A stretch of DNA of 64,000 bases from Pseudomonadota bacterium (lineage in GTDB: Bacteria; Pseudomonadota; Alphaproteobacteria; Rhizobiales; Methylopilaceae): the NCBI GenBank assembly GCA_023388965.1, contig JAEWFF010000067.1:1-64000 (forward strand). The letters are read 5' to 3'. The notes below the pieces were generated by a model that was not told the origin of the DNA, did no database searches, and was given only the letters and a program-made list of their open reading frames with translations. Positions 26,986 to 35,538 of the stretch are shown here, piece after piece. Each line of letters begins with the position of its first letter. Position 1 is the first letter of the stretch. Position numbers and translations under genes: made by a program.

Positions 26986-27186
26986 CAGCGCATCCGTCCT
27001 GGCGCCGTGCCCAACCGATTTGAACAGTTCGCGCAGCACCGGTCGGCGCTCGTCGCCCGAAGCCGCCAGCATGGAATTGTAACGCGCCATCCATTGATGC
27101 GCGCGCTGGCTGTCGGCCTGAAGCTCCGGATCGTTCGCCATATACAGCTCGCCCGCGAGCATTTTCTGTTTTTGCGTAAGGGTCAT
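26986..27186 (-). pseudogene. Maltose O-acetyltransferase-like gene, 5' fragment (copy 1)
   Basis: From ATG 27186 the first about 66 codons encode the N-terminal Mac domain of maltose/galactoside acetyltransferases: MTLTQKQKMLAGELYMANDP, then ELQADSQRAHQWMARYNSM and RPVLRELFKS. The hexapeptide-repeat catalytic domain (about 120 more residues) is missing; the frame runs into a palindromic repeat. Copies 2 and 3 of the same 5' end lie at 28.0 and 29.4 kb. Copy 1 is the longest. Confidence 0.75.
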
Positions 27187-27266
27187 GGGGGAGGGTTATA
27201 GGGAGGCAAGAATGGCGGTGTCATGACCCTCTGAATGAACTGCACCCGCTTAAAAGAAAATATTCC

Positions 27267-27298
27267 TTGACTTCTCCCACGCTAATAGGAATATTAGC
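27267..27298 (+). promoter_or_regulatory. Promoter overlapped by a palindromic operator
   Basis: TTGACT (27267-27272), 17-bp gap, AATATT (27290-27295). A perfect inverted repeat GCTAATA-GGAA-TATTAGC (27281-27298) covers the -10, and AATATTCC/GGAATATT arms span 27259-27295. The AT-rich composition stands out from the surroundings. This is the layout of an autoregulated toxin-antitoxin-type promoter; no intact regulator follows. Confidence 0.5.
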
Positions 27299-27305
27299 CT
27301 TAGCA

Positions 27306-27443
27306 ATGGAGGGGCAGCAGCGGGTGGGCGAGCTTTCAGAACTTCATGAAAAGCTGCTCCGGCTGAAGCTGGAGGCGCGGACAGCGCTTGCAGGCTGCGT
27401 GATGGATATCCGCCGTCCGTGGTGCATGGTCGGGATAACCTAG
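27306..27443 (+). CDS. Small ORF behind the palindromic promoter
   Basis: 45 codons starting 8 bp after the operator, possibly leaderless. The first 28 residues form a charged amphipathic helix (GELSELHEKLLRLKLEARTA). The end runs into the next frame, so it may be the front of a gene whose tail is the 27419-27610 reading. No family recognised; may not be translated. Confidence 0.3.
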   Translation: MEGQQRVGELSELHEKLLRLKLEARTALAGCVMDIRRPWCMVGIT

Positions 27444-27610
27444 TGCGCATACCGACCTGGAAGCATCATCAGATCAATGCATGGTATTCGACACGCAACA
27501 AACGGTTCGAAGATATGACGCCCCGGGAATATCTGCGAGGCAAAGATTGGGAGACCAGAATGCGTGTCGGGGAGATGGCCCTGAGAAGATACGGAGTTCT
27601 GGGGAGATGA
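27419..27610 (+). CDS. Toxin-like C-terminal fragment
   Basis: 63-residue reading from GTG 27419. Its sequence NLVRIPTWKHHQINAWYSTRN (in parts, residues about 6-26) and TPREYLRGKDWETRMRVGEMAL resembles the tails of larger rhizobial proteins of toxin type, from memory; the N-terminal part, where nuclease motifs would be, is absent. The stop overlaps the next gene's ATG by four bases (ATGA), so the pair was once translationally coupled. Probably a decayed remnant whose partner gene survives. Confidence 0.4.
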   Translation: MVHGRDNLVRIPTWKHHQINAWYSTRNKRFEDMTPREYLRGKDWETRMRVGEMALRRYGVLGR

Positions 27611-27978
27611 CGACGTATGTGCTCGATAATATGCCAGACGAGGAGTTGGTGGAGCTTTTCCGTGTCATAACGGAACAGCAGTACTACGCAGGTCAGACGG
27701 ATCGCATTCGTGAATACAATCGTCTGTATGGCGAGATGACAAAAGTGGAAGATGAGCTCAAACGGCGTCCCGGAGACAGGCGGCGTTTGCTTGCCGCTCT
27801 TTTCGGAGATGGGAATCCACAGATTCGCCTGATGGCTGCTGGATCGGCGCTCGCTGTTCTCCCCGCTGAGGCACGAAAAGTACTTCAGGCACTGGCTGGT
27901 TCCGCTGAATATCCTCAGGCCGCCAATGCGGGCATGCTCATCGATGGACTGGATGACGGCACGTACAAGCCGGAGTGA
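27607..27978 (+). CDS. DUF2019 domain protein, possible immunity factor
   Basis: 123 residues. The sequence follows the DUF2019 pattern: LVELFRVITEQQYYAG, IREYNRLYGEMTKVEDELKR, then HEAT-like helices with PQIRLMAAGSALAVLP and EYPQAANAGM. ATG 27607 overlaps the stop of the toxin-like fragment. DUF2019 genes often follow such genes in Alphaproteobacteria; an immunity role is inferred from this coupling, not shown. The gene is intact and lies between two near-identical 106-bp repeats. Confidence 0.65.
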   Translation: MTTYVLDNMPDEELVELFRVITEQQYYAGQTDRIREYNRLYGEMTKVEDELKRRPGDRRRLLAALFGDGNPQIRLMAAGSALAVLPAEARKVLQALAGSAEYPQAANAGMLIDGLDDGTYKPE

Positions 27979-27987
27979 TGCATGACG

Positions 27988-28093
27988 AACGCGCCATCCA
28001 TTCATGCGCGCGCTGGCTGTCGGCCTGAAGCTCCGGATCGTTCGCCATATACAGCTCGCCCGCGAGCATTTTCTGTTTTTGCGTGAGGGTCAT
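27988..28093 (-). pseudogene. Maltose O-acetyltransferase-like gene, 5' fragment (copy 2)
   Basis: 106 bp matching copy 1 (27081-27186) with two mismatches and no gaps. It encodes the same first 34-35 residues (MTLTQKQKMLAGELYMANDP ... EWMAR) and then diverges at the boundary with the DUF2019 gene. Confidence 0.75.
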
Positions 28094-28222
28094 GCGGCGA
28101 GATTATAGTGCGCCCATCGCCCACGCCAGCGCGGCGATGTCCGGCGCACCGAATGGTGAATTTCCCGCGCGCCCGGTTTGCCCTAGGTGTGGGTTTCGCC
28201 GCCAGAAAACCGGAGCCTTCCC

Positions 28223-29272
28223 ATGCCCACCAAAGCCTATGCCGCCCCTGATGCGACGACGCCGCTTGGCCCGACGACCATCAACCGCCGCGCGGTCGGT
28301 GAGCGCGATGTCGCCATCGACATCCTCTACTGCGGCGTCTGCCATTCGGACCTGCACACGGTGCGCAGCGAATGGCCCGGCACGCTTTATCCCTGCGTGC
28401 CCGGCCACGAGATCGTCGGCCGCGTGAGATCGGTCGGCAATGCGGTGACGACGTTCAGGCCGGGCGATATTGTCGGCGTCGGCTGTATGGTCGATTCCTG
28501 CCGCCGCTGCGTTTCGTGCGAGGACGGCGTCGAGCAATATTGCGAGCACGGCTTCACCGCGACCTATAACGGCAATGTGTTCGGCGGCAGCGACAATACA
28601 TTCGGCGGCTATGCGACCGATATCGTGGTCGATCAGCATTTCGTGCTGAAGGTCTCGCACGAGGAGACGGATCTCGCCGGCGTCGCGCCGCTTCTGTGCG
28701 CGGGCATCACCACCTGGTCGCCGCTGCGCCACTGGAAGGTCGGGCCGGGCATGAAGGTGGGCGTGGTCGGGCTTGGCGGGCTCGGCCATATGGCGGTGAA
28801 GCTGGCCGCCGCGCTCGGTGCGGAAGTCACCGTCTTTACGACCTCGCCCAACAAGGCGGACGATGCCCGCAAGCTCGGCGCCGCGCATGTCGTGGTCTCG
28901 AAGGACGAGGCCGCGATGAAAGGGGCGATGAACACCTATGACTTCATCCTCAACACGGTCGCCGCCGCGCACAATCTCGACCCGTTCGTCGGCGCGCTGA
29001 CGCGCGACGGCACGATGTGCCTTGTCGGCGTGCCGTCCGCGCCGCATCCTTCGCCGGCGGTGGCGCAGATGATCTTCCGCCGCAAACAGATCGCGGGCTC
29101 GCTGATTGGCGGCATCCGCGAAACCCAGGAAATGCTGGATTTCTGCGCCGAAAAGGGCATCACCTCGGACATCGAAATGATCCGTATGGACGAGATCGAG
29201 TCGGCCTATGAGCGGATGCTGAAAAGCGATGTGAAATACCGCTTCGTGATCGATATGGGCACGTTGAGGTAG
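28223..29272 (+). CDS. Zinc-dependent NAD(P)-alcohol dehydrogenase
   Basis: 349 residues, medium-chain dehydrogenase of the YahK/AdhC (cinnamyl-alcohol-dehydrogenase-like) group. Catalytic zinc site: Cys and His in YCGVCHSDLH (about 41-50), GHE in CVPGHEIVG. Structural zinc: four cysteines in CRRCVSCEDGVEQYC. Cofactor site GLGGLGHMAVKLA, with no clear acidic residue after it, suits NADPH. It reduces aldehydes broadly; the substrate is unknown. ATG 28223 fits the family start. It is flanked by maa fragments 2 and 3 and by repeats; GC is like the core genome. Confidence 0.9.
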   Translation: MPTKAYAAPDATTPLGPTTINRRAVGERDVAIDILYCGVCHSDLHTVRSEWPGTLYPCVPGHEIVGRVRSVGNAVTTFRPGDIVGVGCMVDSCRRCVSCEDGVEQYCEHGFTATYNGNVFGGSDNTFGGYATDIVVDQHFVLKVSHEETDLAGVAPLLCAGITTWSPLRHWKVGPGMKVGVVGLGGLGHMAVKLAAALGAEVTVFTTSPNKADDARKLGAAHVVVSKDEAAMKGAMNTYDFILNTVAAAHNLDPFVGALTRDGTMCLVGVPSAPHPSPAVAQMIFRRKQIAGSLIGGIRETQEMLDFCAEKGITSDIEMIRMDEIESAYERMLKSDVKYRFVIDMGTLR

Positions 29273-29284
29273 GAGCGTGCGTAC

Positions 29285-29425
29285 CCGGTTGCCTCATCCT
29301 GAGGAGCGATGCGCCGCATCGCGTCTCGAAGGATGGGCGGCACATTCGAACTTGCGGCTTATCCTTCGAGACGCCGCCTTTGGCGGCTCCTCAGGATGAG
29401 GATCGGTGTGCGCCAAAGGCGCATA
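29285..29425. repeat. Palindromic repeat, CTCATCCTGAGGAGC family
   Basis: CCTCATCCTGAGGAGCGATGCG...ATCCTTCGAGACG on one side is mirrored by CCTTCGAGACGCCGCC...GGCTCCTCAGGATGAGG. The same unit, at near identity, follows ahcY at 32.64 kb. Confidence 0.8.
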
Positions 29426-29512
29426 GGTACGCGTGGGATCGGCCTGAAGCTCGGGGTCGTTCGCCGTGTATAGCTCGCCCGCGAGCATTTTTTATTTTTC
29501 GGTGAGGTTCAT
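29426..29512 (-). pseudogene. Maltose O-acetyltransferase-like gene, 5' fragment (copy 3)
   Basis: Reading from ATG 29512: MNLTEK, then a TAA stop at codon 7, then KMLAGELYTANDPELQAD in the same frame. More diverged than copies 1 and 2 and clearly dead. It ends in a palindromic repeat. Confidence 0.7.
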
Positions 29513-29530
29513 GGGGCGAGGTTATAGGGC

Positions 29531-29665
29531 TGGTCCAAGCGCACCGCCATATTGACGACTGAGCCCAACGAGTTGTTAGCTCTGCTGGGCGGTCGGATGC
29601 CGGTGATACCTCCGCAGGAAGATTGGGACTTTTGGCTTTCCGGCGAGGCGCGGCCGGTCTCCTGA
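29531..29665 (+). pseudogene. SRAP (YedK/HMCES) gene, 3' fragment
   Basis: The frame 29531-29665 reads WSKRTAILTTEPNELLALLG, then GRMPVIPPQEDWDFWLSGEA and a stop. This matches the C-terminal block of SOS-response-associated peptidases (LTT-N-L-IH-RMPVIL---W-WL). The catalytic Cys2 and the DNA-binding part are absent, and the conserved His of that block is not visible. It is a remnant, joined directly to maa copy 3. Confidence 0.6.
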
Positions 29666-29778
29666 ACCCGCCGCCCGCATAGCGCATGGAGTGTAGCCTG
29701 TCAGTACGTTGGGTGAACAAGGTCGTAAACGAAGGCGCGGAGTTGTGGGAGAACATGAGATAGCAAAAGGGGGGATCA

Positions 29779-29952
29779 ATGATTGAGAGTCTAACGACCG
29801 GGGATTGGATTGCCGTGGCAGGCATTGGCGTGGCTGTATTGGTCGCTGTTTTTGGTGTCAAACACCTCAACAAGAAGCGGATCAGTCAGAAGCAATCGAC
29901 GAAAGGCGGCACCAGCATTCAGTCGGGCCGAGATACAAAAATTTCAAAATGA
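29779..29952 (+). CDS. Small membrane protein of a two-gene cassette
   Basis: 57 residues, ATG 29779 preceded by a purine-rich AGGGGGG site. One membrane helix (about 10-29: WIAVAGIGVAVLVAVFGVK), a basic Lys-rich stop-transfer stretch (KHLNKKRISQK), and a C-terminal tail ending GGTSIQSGRDTKISK. The tail motif IQxxxDxxI aligns without gaps with the N-terminal motif of the next protein. The stop overlaps the next ATG by four bases (ATGA). The pairing suggests the helix anchors or recruits the downstream protein through like-with-like beta-strand contact; this is a hypothesis. Confidence 0.7.
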   Translation: MIESLTTGDWIAVAGIGVAVLVAVFGVKHLNKKRISQKQSTKGGTSIQSGRDTKISK

Positions 29953-30998
29953 CGACGAGACAACGCCAGAACGCCAGCGAGGGCGCAGTCGCAATCCAAG
30001 CTACGGGTGACGTCGTCGTTCATCAGGGTGTGAGCGCCGAAGAGATGGCGGAAATCATGGTCAAGCTGGGAACGCAACTTGCCTATTTCCAGAATGAAGC
30101 GATGGACAAGGTGGAGGAGAGACTCGGTAAATTTCGAGATGAAATGCTGACCACGTTCTCCAATCCCGAGAAGGCTGATCCGGAGGCGTTCAAGGACCCG
30201 GGTTTTCAGTTTGCGCTGAAGGATGCTCAGATCGCTTACGCGAAGTCGGGGGACGAAGAGCTGAAATCGATCCTTATCGACATGATTGCCCGTCGTTCAA
30301 AAGAGAAAGGGCGGAACCGACTTACGATTACACTGGACGAAGCGGCTGCGCACGCGGCGCGCCTAACGTCGGAAGAGTTCTCGATTCTCACGCTGTCATA
30401 TATCATTCGGTACACAGTCAATCATGGTGTAAATACGCTGCAAAGCCTCGCGAACTATCTTGCCAAGAATGTGATGCCATTCGTCATGGACCCTTTTCCG
30501 GGGGACGCTGCATTCATGCATATAGAAGCAACTTCGTGCGGTTCACTGTCGATTGGCGAAGTAGACATGAGAGGCGCTCTGATCGGCAACTACGGAGGCG
30601 TTCTGGGTATGGGTTTTGATCGGGCGAAACTCGAAGAGCACCTGCCCGATGGAAAGAAGAATGCGTTGGACGGATTCATCATCCCGTGCATCAACAATTC
30701 TACACTGCTGCAGCCCAACGGCGTACGGAGGGATATCTTCGTAAAGAATGCGACGCGTGGTACCGACATCGATCCAACCACGATCCATAGTGTTTGGAAT
30801 GCTTTCGAGAATACGATTCCGGAAGACATTGTCGCGTTGATCTCTCCTCACTTGCCACACGCTCACCGACTGTTCGCGATCTGGAAGGACGCATCAATAA
30901 AGAGCCTCGAACTCAATACCTTAGGTATCGCGATTGCGCATGCGAACGCAGTTCGGGTGGTCGGTTGGAAGGCGCCGCTTAGTATCTGGATTCCTTGA
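29949..30998 (+). CDS. LPO_1073/Vpar_1526-like protein
   Basis: 349 residues, cytosolic, lower GC than the core genes. Layout: an N-terminal motif GAVAIQATGDVVVHQG (about 11-26); a helical, probably coiled-coil part (about 28-72); then a globular domain with KDPGFQFALKDAQIAYAKSG, RRSKEKGRNRLTITLDEA, SCGSLSIGEVDM and a C-terminus with NTLGIAIAHANAV and LSIWIP. From memory this is the LPO_1073/Vpar_1526 family, whose function is not established. It is coupled to the small membrane protein upstream. Position next to gene remnants and a tRNA fragment suggests a mobile accessory, possibly defence, cassette. Confidence 0.65.
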   Translation: MTTRQRQNASEGAVAIQATGDVVVHQGVSAEEMAEIMVKLGTQLAYFQNEAMDKVEERLGKFRDEMLTTFSNPEKADPEAFKDPGFQFALKDAQIAYAKSGDEELKSILIDMIARRSKEKGRNRLTITLDEAAAHAARLTSEEFSILTLSYIIRYTVNHGVNTLQSLANYLAKNVMPFVMDPFPGDAAFMHIEATSCGSLSIGEVDMRGALIGNYGGVLGMGFDRAKLEEHLPDGKKNALDGFIIPCINNSTLLQPNGVRRDIFVKNATRGTDIDPTTIHSVWNAFENTIPEDIVALISPHLPHAHRLFAIWKDASIKSLELNTLGIAIAHANAVRVVGWKAPLSIWIP

Positions 30999-30999
30999 C

Positions 31000-31021
31000 G
31001 ACATAAAGCTTCCTTTATATC
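31000..31021. promoter_or_regulatory. Operator-like dyad upstream of ahcY
   Basis: GACATAAAG-CTTC-CTTTATATC, a 22-bp inverted repeat with one mismatch in nine. It lies 200 bp before the ahcY ATG and shares CTTTATATC with the metE dyad at 18597-18620. A CATGA-N7-TCATG repeat lies nearer the gene (31160-31176). Joint control of metE and ahcY by an SAH/SAM-sensing ArsR-type regulator is inferred. Confidence 0.5.
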
Positions 31022-31093
31022 CGCCTTGCCCCTCTCTCTCCTCCGTGCTAGTCAGGCGGCCAATCGCCGGGCTGCGTTTCCAGTCCGATCCGG

Positions 31094-31129
31094 CAGTTGG
31101 CAGGGCCGCTGACTCTTAATCAGCGGGTC
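31094..31129 (+). other. tRNA-Lys(CTT)-like fragment
   Basis: 36 nt that match the D-loop to variable-loop part of bacterial tRNA-Lys: CAGTTGG, then a 5-bp anticodon stem GCTGA/TCAGC with loop CTCTTAA (anticodon CTT), then GGGTC. The acceptor stem, 5' D-stem and T-arm are absent, so it is not a working tRNA. The hairpin is 7 bp when two flanking C-G pairs are added. Either the scar of an element that used a tRNA-Lys site, or a leader hairpin of ahcY that resembles one. Confidence 0.5.
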
Positions 31130-31221
31130 TTCTCTCTGCTCCGAACAGTGCTTCGACCGCATGATTAAACGTCATGTGCTCTACGGCTGACCTGAAAACC
31201 CGAACACAGAGAGCGCCTTAC

Positions 31222-32634
<1,413 letters not shown>

Positions 32635-32636
32635 TC

Positions 32637-32905
32637 TGGTCCTCATCCTGAGGAGCGATGCGCAGCATCGCGTCTCGAAGGATGAGGTGTGTTCATGGCC
32701 GTTGCCCATCCTTCGAGACGCGCCCTTACGGGCGCTCCTCAGGATGAGGGTCAAGGTTCGCCTCTCCCGTTTACGGGAGAGGCCGGCAGACCGCGCAGCG
32801 GTCGCCGGGTGAGGGGGGCTGTCCCCTCATCGGCTTGCCCCCTCACCCCGGTTGCGCCTTCCGGCGCAACTCGGCCCTCTCCCTCAAGGGGAGAGGGAAG
32901 CCGAG
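32637..32905. repeat. Palindromic repeat pair between ahcY and divL
   Basis: Two units in tandem. The first is CCTCATCCTGAGGAGCGATGCG...GCGCTCCTCAGGATGAGG (32641-32749). The second is CGCCTCTCCCG-TTTA-CGGGAGAGGC followed by GGTGAGGGGG...CCCCTCACCCC and CTCTCCCTC-AAGG-GGAGAGGG. No gene from 32635 to 33080. Confidence 0.8.
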
Positions 32906-33080
32906 CGCGGGCGGAAACTCATCCACATCCATCCACAGTTTGTCCCCAGCCGAACTCGTCGGGCTGTGCAAATTCACTTCGTGACTCGCTGTGCCTTGGG
33001 CAGGAGTCGCGAACTCTGTAGATTGTCCTGATTCGGGGACCGGTGCGCGGGGGCGCCCGGAACGGTCGAGCGGGGACTTC

Positions 33081-35534
33081 ATGCGGAACGCGAGGGAGCG
33101 GCGAGCCTTTTCGATTCCGCTCGCGGCTGCCCTGCTTTCATCGACCTCGGCTCACGCGCAATCGGCATTTTCGCTGGCCATCCAGCATCCCGGCTCCTCC
33201 GGCATAAGCTGGATCGCGCTGTGCGGCGGCCTTCTCCTGGCGACGACCGCAACCGCCATTCTCTATGCGCGCCTGAAGCTGCGCTCCGGCACCGAAAATT
33301 CCGTCCTGCGCACCATGGTCTCGGATCTGCGCCAGAAGCTCGACCGCGCCGAGGCTTTGGCCGCGAGCGAGCCGCAGATCGTCATCACGTTTGGCGGCGG
33401 CAGCGCGCCGCCCGATATAATCGGCCATCTGCCGCCCGGCACCAGCGTGCCCGAAGGCCGCAAGGCGCTCGATTATGCGAACTGGATGTCAGGCGAGCGG
33501 GTGCGGATGCTGGAGGACCAGCTTGCCAGCCTGCGCCAGCGCGGCGAGGCCTTCGACACCATCGTCACCACGCTGAAAGGCGAGCATGTCGCCGTGGACG
33601 GGCGCGCGGTCGGCGGGCGTGCGGTGGTGCGGCTGCGTTCGCTGTCGGGCGACAAGCTGGCTCTGGCGGAACTGAAGACCGAGCGCGCGGAAATGCAGCG
33701 CGCGCTGGCGCGGTTCGAGACTCTGCTCGACCGGCTGCCCCAGCCGGTCTGGCTGCGAAATGCCGAGGAGCGCGTGGTCTGGGCCAACAGGGCCTATGAC
33801 GAGACCATGGGCGCGCCGGCGGAAGCAGCCGGCAAACCCGATATTCTCGATACGTCCATACGCGCGCGGGCGGTTGCCGCGCGCGCCGCCAATGAGGGTT
33901 TCCGCGAGCGCGCCAATGTGGTGGCGAAGGGGCAACGCCGCGTCTTCGACATTGTCGAGGTGCCGCATGAGGGCGGGGCGGCGGGCCTTGCCGTCGACGT
34001 CACGGAACTCGACGGCGTCAAATCCGATCTCGTGCGCCGCATCGAGAGCCATCGCAAGACGCTCGACGAGCTGGCGACGGGCGTTGCGATCTTCGCCGCC
34101 GATCAGCGCCTGGTCTTCTGCAACCATGCCTTTACACGGCTATGGCAGCTCGACACCGCCTTTCTCGCGCAGGAGCCGACGGACAGCACCGTGCTCGACC
34201 GGCTGCGCGCCGACGAGCGCCTGCCCGTGCCGACCGATTACAAGGAATGGAAGAAGCAACTGCACGAAGCCTATCGCGCGATTGAGCCGCGCGAGCACTG
34301 GTGGCATCTGCCGGACGGGCGCACCGTGCGCGTCGTACAGACGCCGAACCCCGAAGGCGGCGTGACCTATCTGTTCGACGACGTGTCGGAAAAGGTCGAT
34401 CTCGAATCGCGCTACAATGCGCTGTGGCGCGTGCAGCGCGAAACGCTCGATCATCTGCGCGATGCGGTCGCGGTGTTCGGCTCGGACGGCAAGCTGAAAC
34501 TGTTCAACCCGGCTCTGTCGACCATGTGGCGTCTGCCGCTGGCCGAACTTCAGGCGCAGCCTCATGCGACCCGCGTTCTCGCCCAGTGCCAGCGCCTGCA
34601 TGAGCCCGACGAGCCGTGGGACATGCTGAAGACGGCAGTGACCGCCATTCCCGAAAGCCGGCTTCCGGTCCATGGCCGCATTGAGCGTATGGACGGCGCC
34701 ATCGTCGATCTCGCCACCATGCCGCTGCCGGACGGCGCGACGCTCGTCACCTTCTCCGACGTCACGGCCTCCGTCCGCATGGAACGCGCGCTGACCGAGC
34801 GCAACGAGGCGCTGGAAGCGGCGGGGCTGCTGAAATCCAATTTCGTCAACCACGTCTCCTATCAATTGCGCGCGCCGCTGACCAATGTGATCGGCTTCGC
34901 CCAGCTTCTGGCCGATCCGAACACCGGGCCGCTGAACGAGCGCCAGAAGGAATATGCCGGGCATCTGCTGGATTCCTCGGCCGGTCTGTACGCCATCATC
35001 AACGACATCCTCGATCTGACGACCATCGACGCCGGCACGATGGAGCTCGATCTGTCCATGGTCGATATCCGCGCCGCGGTCGATGCCGCGGTCGAGGGCA
35101 TGCGCGGGCGGCTGGCCGAGAACGGCAATACGATCGCCATCGACCTCGCGCCCGATATCGGCAGCTTCGTCGCCGACGAGAAACGCGTGCGGCAGGTCCT
35201 GTTCAATCTGTTGTCCAATGCGGTCGGCTTCTCGCCCGAGGGCGCGCCGGTCGTGCTGACCGCGGCACGCAGCGCGGACGCCGTGACGTTCCGTGTCTCC
35301 GACCGGGGGCGCGGCATCGGGCCGGACCAGATCGACAAGGTGTTCGAGCGTTTTGAGAGCCGTACCCAGGGTTCGGAGCATCGCGGCGTCGGCCTCGGTC
35401 TTTCCATCGTCCGCAGCTTCGTCGAGCTTCACGGCGGCACGGTGTCGATCGACAGCACGCCCGGCGAGGGGACCACGGTGACCTGCGTCTTCCCGGTCAA
35501 TGGTGGCGGCGCGGCCAAGGTCGCGGCAGAATAG
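33081..35534 (+). CDS. divL: DivL-type tyrosine pseudo-kinase, cell-cycle regulator
   Basis: 817 residues. An N-terminal signal-anchor and membrane helix (about 42-62), a coiled/linker region, several PAS-like modules (about 210-310, 325-440, 450-570), then a kinase-like core. In the H-box the usual His is replaced by Tyr594 (NHVSYQLRAPLTN), the hallmark of Caulobacter DivL, which steers CckA-ChpT-CtrA instead of acting as a plain histidine kinase. N and G boxes look kept (NLLSNAVGFSPEG; SDRGRGIGPDQ; GVGLGLSIV). ATG 33081 follows a purine-rich site; earlier codons are unrelated. The following tsaE-amgK gene begins four bases after the stop. Confidence 0.92.
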   Translation: MRNARERRAFSIPLAAALLSSTSAHAQSAFSLAIQHPGSSGISWIALCGGLLLATTATAILYARLKLRSGTENSVLRTMVSDLRQKLDRAEALAASEPQIVITFGGGSAPPDIIGHLPPGTSVPEGRKALDYANWMSGERVRMLEDQLASLRQRGEAFDTIVTTLKGEHVAVDGRAVGGRAVVRLRSLSGDKLALAELKTERAEMQRALARFETLLDRLPQPVWLRNAEERVVWANRAYDETMGAPAEAAGKPDILDTSIRARAVAARAANEGFRERANVVAKGQRRVFDIVEVPHEGGAAGLAVDVTELDGVKSDLVRRIESHRKTLDELATGVAIFAADQRLVFCNHAFTRLWQLDTAFLAQEPTDSTVLDRLRADERLPVPTDYKEWKKQLHEAYRAIEPREHWWHLPDGRTVRVVQTPNPEGGVTYLFDDVSEKVDLESRYNALWRVQRETLDHLRDAVAVFGSDGKLKLFNPALSTMWRLPLAELQAQPHATRVLAQCQRLHEPDEPWDMLKTAVTAIPESRLPVHGRIERMDGAIVDLATMPLPDGATLVTFSDVTASVRMERALTERNEALEAAGLLKSNFVNHVSYQLRAPLTNVIGFAQLLADPNTGPLNERQKEYAGHLLDSSAGLYAIINDILDLTTIDAGTMELDLSMVDIRAAVDAAVEGMRGRLAENGNTIAIDLAPDIGSFVADEKRVRQVLFNLLSNAVGFSPEGAPVVLTAARSADAVTFRVSDRGRGIGPDQIDKVFERFESRTQGSEHRGVGLGLSIVRSFVELHGGTVSIDSTPGEGTTVTCVFPVNGGGAAKVAAE

Positions 35535-35538
35535 GCGG

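Noticed and set aside
26710..27186. A 158-codon minus-strand gene covering 26710-27186
   Set aside because: Only the first about 66 codons resemble a protein family; the remainder is translation of a palindromic repeat and of the DUF1275 gene's opposite strand.
26838..31130. Prophage or complete integrative element
   Set aside because: No integrase, transposase, structural or conjugation gene was seen; only remnants, short cassettes and a tRNA fragment.
31022..31221. SAH riboswitch before ahcY
   Set aside because: The conserved core of the SAH riboswitch was not recognised; the main structure is a tRNA-like hairpin.
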